Assembly: GCA_027080405.1 (NCBI GenBank)
Contig: JALWSL010000705.1
Span: forward strand, 1-11,556
DNA: 11,556 bases
Source of the DNA: Planctomycetaceae bacterium
GTDB taxonomy: Bacteria; Planctomycetota; Planctomycetia; Planctomycetales; Planctomycetaceae
Reading direction: 5' to 3'
The translations under genes were made by a program, and so were the position numbers. Positions 7,870 through 11,556 of this stretch are shown here, piece by piece; position 1 is the stretch's first letter; the number at the start of each line of letters is the position of its first letter. The notes below the pieces were generated by a model that saw nothing but the letters and a program-made list of their open reading frames with translations, made no database searches and had not been told where the DNA came from.

Positions 7870-7886
7870 CCGCCACAGTTTGGCGG
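7870..7886. repeat. Palindrome in the leader of the fusion gene
   Basis: Perfect arms CCGCCA and TGGCGG enclose a five-base centre. The element lies just downstream of the predicted transcription start of the methyltransferase/esterase-like operon, where it could form an RNA hairpin or serve as a repressor site. Confidence 0.4.
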
Positions 7887-7897
7887 CGTCTACTGGG

Positions 7898-7926
7898 ATT
7901 ATTCGCTTTCGCTCTGCGATGATCAA
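7898..7926 (-). promoter_or_regulatory. Candidate sigma70 promoter for the fusion/toroid operon
   Basis: On the minus strand TTGATC (7921-7926) and AATAAT (7898-7903) are 17 bases apart, with four and five matches to consensus. Transcription would start near 7891, leaving a leader of about 60 bases to GTG 7831. Confidence 0.42.
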
Positions 7927-8113
7927 GCAGTTTGCAACCAGTTTTCTTTGAATACAGACTGTTCTGGTCGAATGACTTGGATCAGGGCAGCCAAGTCGGC
8001 ACGGTTCCTTTGTGCGACTCCATCACTGCGAACACGGAAGGGAAACACCATTGTGGTGGCGGAACGTTACCTGTTTGGGTTTTGCTCTTTTTTGCATCGG
8101 GATTGATATTGAT
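7927..8113. other. Gap between the FliL-like gene and the operon promoter
   Basis: The only structure is a five-base-pair hairpin CACCA-TTG-TGGTG at 8046-8058, followed on the minus strand by only three T, so it is at best a weak terminator for the FliL-like gene. A plus-strand frame from TTG 7932 to 8147 lacks a ribosome site and is not accepted as a gene. Confidence 0.35.
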
Positions 8114-8695
8114 TCAGGGGGAAATTGGCAATCTGAATCTGGCATAGTGCGGGAACAGTACGTCTTGCACCTTGTTCTCTCCAAGCGCTTCGTTGATTCG
8201 TTCAAGAACAGAAGCCCGAAGAGAAGCGAGATCCGGCTCATCCAGTTCCTGGTCAGAAGCACTGTTGACGGCCAGTTCCACAACGGAACGGAGCCGATTT
8301 CTTCTGTTGTAGATCTCTCTTTCTCTCTGCAGAAGACCGAGCGTTGTTCCCTCCACTGAAAGGGAGATTTCGTAATGCATGACCGAAATATAACCAGGTG
8401 CGGCCGAACCCGTTTTCATTGATTCAAACTCTCCCAATGAAATTTCCTGCACATTCCGCTTCATTTCGGAAGATTTTCCCTGTTGATTTTTCGGAACAGC
8501 CCGTTTCGCAGATTTGTTGATAAGCAGAAACAGAAAAGTGCCAAAACTGAACAACCCCACACAAAGCATCAACAAAAAAAGATTGTCCCTCTTTCTTGTC
8601 AACTGCTTCCATCCTGAAATCTCTGCTTCCTCCAGAATGTCCGGATATGTCTCGCGATAGTCCGGAGGACAGGCGGTATCTGCGGGTAAAGGCAT
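8114..8695 (-). CDS. FliL-like single-pass membrane protein
   Basis: The 193-residue protein has a short cytoplasmic N terminus, one membrane helix (about 39-59, rich in Leu and Phe) and a basic linker. Its periplasmic domain (about 84-190) follows the FliL pattern: a beta segment ISLGEF, a second strand YEISLSVEG (108-116), a basic RxREIYNRRNRLRSVVEL helix, then an acidic DEPDLASLR turn and a final helix-strand with ALGENKVQDVLFPHYARFRL. FliL binds the flagellar stator, and related proteins act outside flagella. The N terminus is longer than in classic FliL, which is usually 140-180 residues. ATG 8695 has GGGAGAG seven bases upstream. No other flagellar gene is visible in the window. A weak TATAAC at 8773-8778 without a -35 box is the only promoter hint. 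I am fairly sure of the FliL-like fold and unsure of a flagellar role. Confidence 0.78.
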   Translation of the reverse strand: MPLPADTACPPDYRETYPDILEEAEISGWKQLTRKRDNLFLLMLCVGLFSFGTFLFLLINKSAKRAVPKNQQGKSSEMKRNVQEISLGEFESMKTGSAAPGYISVMHYEISLSVEGTTLGLLQREREIYNRRNRLRSVVELAVNSASDQELDEPDLASLRASVLERINEALGENKVQDVLFPHYARFRLPISP

Positions 8696-8702
8696 TTCAC
8701 TA

Positions 8703-8709
8703 CTCTCCC
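8703..8709 (-). promoter_or_regulatory. Ribosome binding site of the FliL-like gene
   Basis: GGGAGAG on the minus strand stands seven bases before ATG 8695. It is part of the same ten-base string, GGGAGAGTAG, found before the acyl-CoA dehydrogenase start. Confidence 0.6.
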
Positions 8710-8921
8710 GTGATGCAACTCGTGATGAAGGATCGGCTACGAAGAAAGGCTACTGCAAGTATAGGCCGTCGCGTTATATCCGTATTGCATAATTGAAAAA
8801 TTGGTGGAGATGCCTGTGATGCCATTATTCAACACGCAGCACGAAACAACCCCCGCAGCAAGAGCGAACGTGTACTTCAACGCATTGAGAAAACAGACAA
8901 GAATCAGACAGGCAGGAACGA
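8710..8921. other. Gap between the RND permease and FliL-like genes
   Basis: No terminator with a T tract follows the permease stop, and no strong promoter precedes the FliL-like gene, so read-through from the permease gene is possible. A hydrophobic minus-strand frame (8737-8988) starts at TTG without a ribosome site and largely overlaps the permease end; I do not accept it. Confidence 0.35.
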
Positions 8922-11556
8922 TCAGGCAATGCCGGGTTCCGTATTGCTGATACGTATCGGAAGGCTTCGAGTTTTCCTTTTCTCCCAACAGTCACCGTTG
9001 CAGATCAACAGGATGTAGGTTGATGGGATAAAGTAGAGAGCAAGAATGGTTGCCCCGCCGACACCCCCTGCAATGGCGATGGAAAGTGGCTGCCAGAACC
9101 CGCCTCCAAAGATAACCAGCGGCGTGAAGCCGGCCATCGTTGTTAGCGATGTCGCAATGATGTGTCGGGATGCCCCAACAACAACATCCCGAATGGCGTC
9201 GGGATCCCCTGTTCTGGCCCATTCATTTTCCCGAATCGCGGCCAGAACAACGATCGAATCGTTAATCGCCACACCAATTAATCCCATTGTCCCGATAATC
9301 GCCATAAACCCGAACGGAAATCCAAACAGCCAAAGTGCTCCCAGTCCAAGCCCGACCGAAAGAAAAGCAACGACACCAATCATTGCCGCCAGGCGAAACG
9401 AGCGGAACGACAACACAAGCGTTGCTACCATCAGGGTAAACAGGATGCCGACACTGGCCATCAAATTATCGATCGCCGCATCCCGTTCTTCGGTTTCACC
9501 ACCAAATTCATATCGGTAACCATGAGGCAGCACGAAGCCGGAATCTGAAAGTTTCTTCCGAAACTCGTCCAGAACTTTTGCAGGAAGAACTCCCGCGGCA
9601 ATATAGGCCCGAACTTCGTTCATGCGCTGCCCGTTATAGTGGGGGATCGCTGCTATTTCCGGAGTCAGCTTCAATCGGGCCAAAGATGTCAACGGAACCC
9701 CTGCATACATTCCTTCCCCCTCGAGACTGCCCGGGTTGGGAATGAAATCCAGAGAGGCGATCTGATCGGGATCTGCCCGATCAGAATTGGCAACCCGAAC
9801 CCGCACCGGCAACTCTTCCGTCCCCTCCAGAACACTTCCTCCAATCGCCCCTTCCAAAGAGGCATTCAATTGGTTCGCGATGGCAGTACGATTCAATTCG
9901 ACAAGTCTGGCCTGTTCTTCATCTACCTGAATATCTATCTTGGGCAAGGTGTCGGACAAATCGGCTCGCGTGTGAATGACATCGGGAATTGTGCTGAGCA
10001 GTGTGCGAAGCTGATCGCCGTACTCGCGGAGCTTCTCTGTATCGGAACCGGTAATTCTGATTTCAACCGGAGCTTCAAAAGGCGGCCCCTGCTCAAGTTG
10101 CCGAACCAGAACTCTCGCCCCGGGGAAAGCCTCGTCCATCTCCTTCTGAAGACTCCGAATCAGCTCGCGAGTTCCTTTCTCGGTATTCAATTGTACGATT
10201 GCCTGGGCATAGCGGGACGAATTCGAACGCGTCGGAATAATGTTGTAGTAGAACCCCGGTGCACTTTCGCCGATAAACCATTGCACCCTCTCAATTTTTT
10301 CCCGCTGAAGCAACCGTTTCCGCATCGCTTCGGTGGTTGCCAGGGTTTCCCGTAACGAGGCATGCGCCAGGAGGTCGACTTCGATCTGAATCTGGTCGCG
10401 ATCGGCTGGTGGGAAAAATTGCTCTTGCAGATTTCTCGACTGAATCAATCCGACAACGGGCAAAAACAATCCCAGAAGAACTCCATACCAGGGATGGGCG
10501 AAAATGAAATCGAGAGTGGCTCGATAACACCGTGTCAATGTGGGATGGGAAAACCCATCCTGCCAAATCACCTGACGCAGACTCCTGTGAACCGCCTGAC
10601 TTTCTCCAACAGAACCAGGCCGTGAATACTGATTCAGTAGCGCCGTTGTTGCGGGAACAACTGTCATCGCCAACAGGAAGGAACTGAAAATGGCAATGAT
10701 AACACTAATGGCGATCGATCCCACAAATTCACCGGCTGAGCCGGGCATCAGCGCGATCGGCCCGAAAGCCAGAGCTGTTGTGATGGTTGAACCGAGTAAC
10801 GGCACAAACAGATGTCGCACACTCCGCCCGACGGCTCTGGCGTGTGACCAGCCTCTCCGCAGGTTCGCCGAGACGTCATCGACAATCACAATCGCGTTGT
10901 CAATTAACAGGCCCAGTGCGATAATCAACCCGGTAACAGACATCTGATGAATGGGAATCTCCAGAAAACGGAGCCCCGCCAAAACCATTAAAGCCGATAA
11001 CGGAAGGGCCGCCCCAACCACAATCGCATTTCGCCATCCCATCATCAGCAGAACAACCAGAAACACGGCTGCCCCACCGAGCAACAAGTTGAGCGTCAAT
11101 CCGGTCAACCGCTGTTGTACATATCTGTTCTGATTGAAAACCTGCACCAATCCGATTCCCTTGGGGAGTTCCCTCGCGAAATCATCGAGAGCCTGTTCAA
11201 CCGATCGGGCCCAATGGTCGATCCGGTACTTTTCACGCACCAGAACACCGATCGCGATGCCCCGGTCCCCATCAATAACGGCTGCAGATTCAGGCGGCTC
11301 CGCAATCCCTTTTTCGACCTCCGCAATATCGCCCAGACGGACGATCAGGCCGCTTTCCCCGTACTGGATGGGTGTATTGGCGATGCGAATAATGGAATCG
11401 AGTTCTCCTTCGATTTCCAGAACAAGATCGCCACGCTGCCCCCGTATCTGTCCGGCGGAAACTTTTGCATCACTGGCCTGAATCTGCCGGGCCCCCACCG
11501 CTCCTGAACGCCCGGGAGCCGCCACACGCTCGGGGTCGCGTTGGACGCAGCTCTCC
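8922..11556 (-). CDS. RND-family efflux transporter permease, N-terminal part beyond the window
   Basis: An inner-membrane, proton-driven pump subunit of the AcrB/MexB/CusA superfamily that would work with a periplasmic adaptor and an outer-membrane channel. The frame stays open to the window edge; 877 residues are visible of an expected 1000-1050, so about 180 N-terminal residues, including TM1, are missing. Visible in order: the rest of the first porter domain (ASDAKVSAGQIRG near residue 28), a TM2-TM6 block (about 155-305), TM7, the second porter domain (about 380-690) and TM8-TM12 (about 700-850). In TM4 the proton-relay motif is LLIDNAIVIVDD (near 220), with Asp-Asn where AcrB has Asp-Asp. 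In TM10 the AcrB lysine is replaced within GVAINDSIVVL (about 761-771). Both variants are common in uncharacterised RND groups. Neither the adaptor gene nor any regulator is in view, so the substrate cannot be assigned. Confidence 0.93.
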   Translation of the reverse strand, partial: ESCVQRDPERVAAPGRSGAVGARQIQASDAKVSAGQIRGQRGDLVLEIEGELDSIIRIANTPIQYGESGLIVRLGDIAEVEKGIAEPPESAAVIDGDRGIAIGVLVREKYRIDHWARSVEQALDDFARELPKGIGLVQVFNQNRYVQQRLTGLTLNLLLGGAAVFLVVLLMMGWRNAIVVGAALPLSALMVLAGLRFLEIPIHQMSVTGLIIALGLLIDNAIVIVDDVSANLRRGWSHARAVGRSVRHLFVPLLGSTITTALAFGPIALMPGSAGEFVGSIAISVIIAIFSSFLLAMTVVPATTALLNQYSRPGSVGESQAVHRSLRQVIWQDGFSHPTLTRCYRATLDFIFAHPWYGVLLGLFLPVVGLIQSRNLQEQFFPPADRDQIQIEVDLLAHASLRETLATTEAMRKRLLQREKIERVQWFIGESAPGFYYNIIPTRSNSSRYAQAIVQLNTEKGTRELIRSLQKEMDEAFPGARVLVRQLEQGPPFEAPVEIRITGSDTEKLREYGDQLRTLLSTIPDVIHTRADLSDTLPKIDIQVDEEQARLVELNRTAIANQLNASLEGAIGGSVLEGTEELPVRVRVANSDRADPDQIASLDFIPNPGSLEGEGMYAGVPLTSLARLKLTPEIAAIPHYNGQRMNEVRAYIAAGVLPAKVLDEFRKKLSDSGFVLPHGYRYEFGGETEERDAAIDNLMASVGILFTLMVATLVLSFRSFRLAAMIGVVAFLSVGLGLGALWLFGFPFGFMAIIGTMGLIGVAINDSIVVLAAIRENEWARTGDPDAIRDVVVGASRHIIATSLTTMAGFTPLVIFGGGFWQPLSIAIAGGVGGATILALYFIPSTYILLICNGDCWEKRKTRSLPIRISNTEPGIA

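Noticed and set aside
7932..8147. Plus-strand 71-codon frame ending in a hydrophobic segment
   Set aside because: TTG start, no ribosome binding site, overlaps the end of the FliL-like gene on the other strand; the codon pattern alone is not enough.
8737..8988. Hydrophobic minus-strand 83-codon frame after the permease
   Set aside because: TTG start without a ribosome site and a 67-base out-of-frame overlap with the permease gene; the Cys-rich tail looks random.

Overview
The window looks like chromosomal DNA from a planctomycete or a close relative. This is inferred from gene content, not from a marker gene. The signs are a Tat-signal Gfo/Idh/MocA oxidoreductase of the type abundant in that phylum, a free-standing tRNA-Ile/tRNA-Ala pair with no rRNA genes beside it, moderate GC content and long gaps between genes. 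I see no transposase, integrase, phage gene or CRISPR array, so the segment reads as ordinary chromosome.

Left part (1-3563). A plus-strand gene (48-1373) encodes an exported Gfo/Idh/MocA-like protein in which two hallmark motifs are altered. It converges on a minus-strand gene (1456-3396) for a long, VLCAD-like acyl-CoA dehydrogenase. That gene has a strong Shine-Dalgarno, a candidate extended -10 promoter and an inverted repeat in its leader.

Middle (3564-4695). A 400-base stretch with no convincing gene leads into a compact tRNA unit: promoter, tRNA-Ile(GAT), tRNA-Ala(TGC) and a strong intrinsic terminator. A second non-coding gap follows, with interlocking inverted repeats. Then comes a 52-codon plus-strand ORF with a good ribosome binding site, whose 3' end overlaps the 3' end of the next minus-strand gene.

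Right part (4668-11556), all minus strand. In transcription order: the 3' portion of an RND efflux permease (cut by the window edge), a small single-pass FliL-like membrane protein, a protein-L-isoaspartate methyltransferase fused to an erythromycin-esterase-like domain, and a conserved protein that resembles a six-hairpin (alpha/alpha) enzyme. The last two are 23 bases apart and almost certainly co-transcribed. A candidate promoter with a palindromic leader precedes the fusion gene. Together they form the most interesting unit in the window: a possible protein-repair, hydrolase and toroid-enzyme operon of unknown substrate. The permease and the FliL-like gene are separated from it and from each other by gaps of 226-282 bases, so a functional link is not established.
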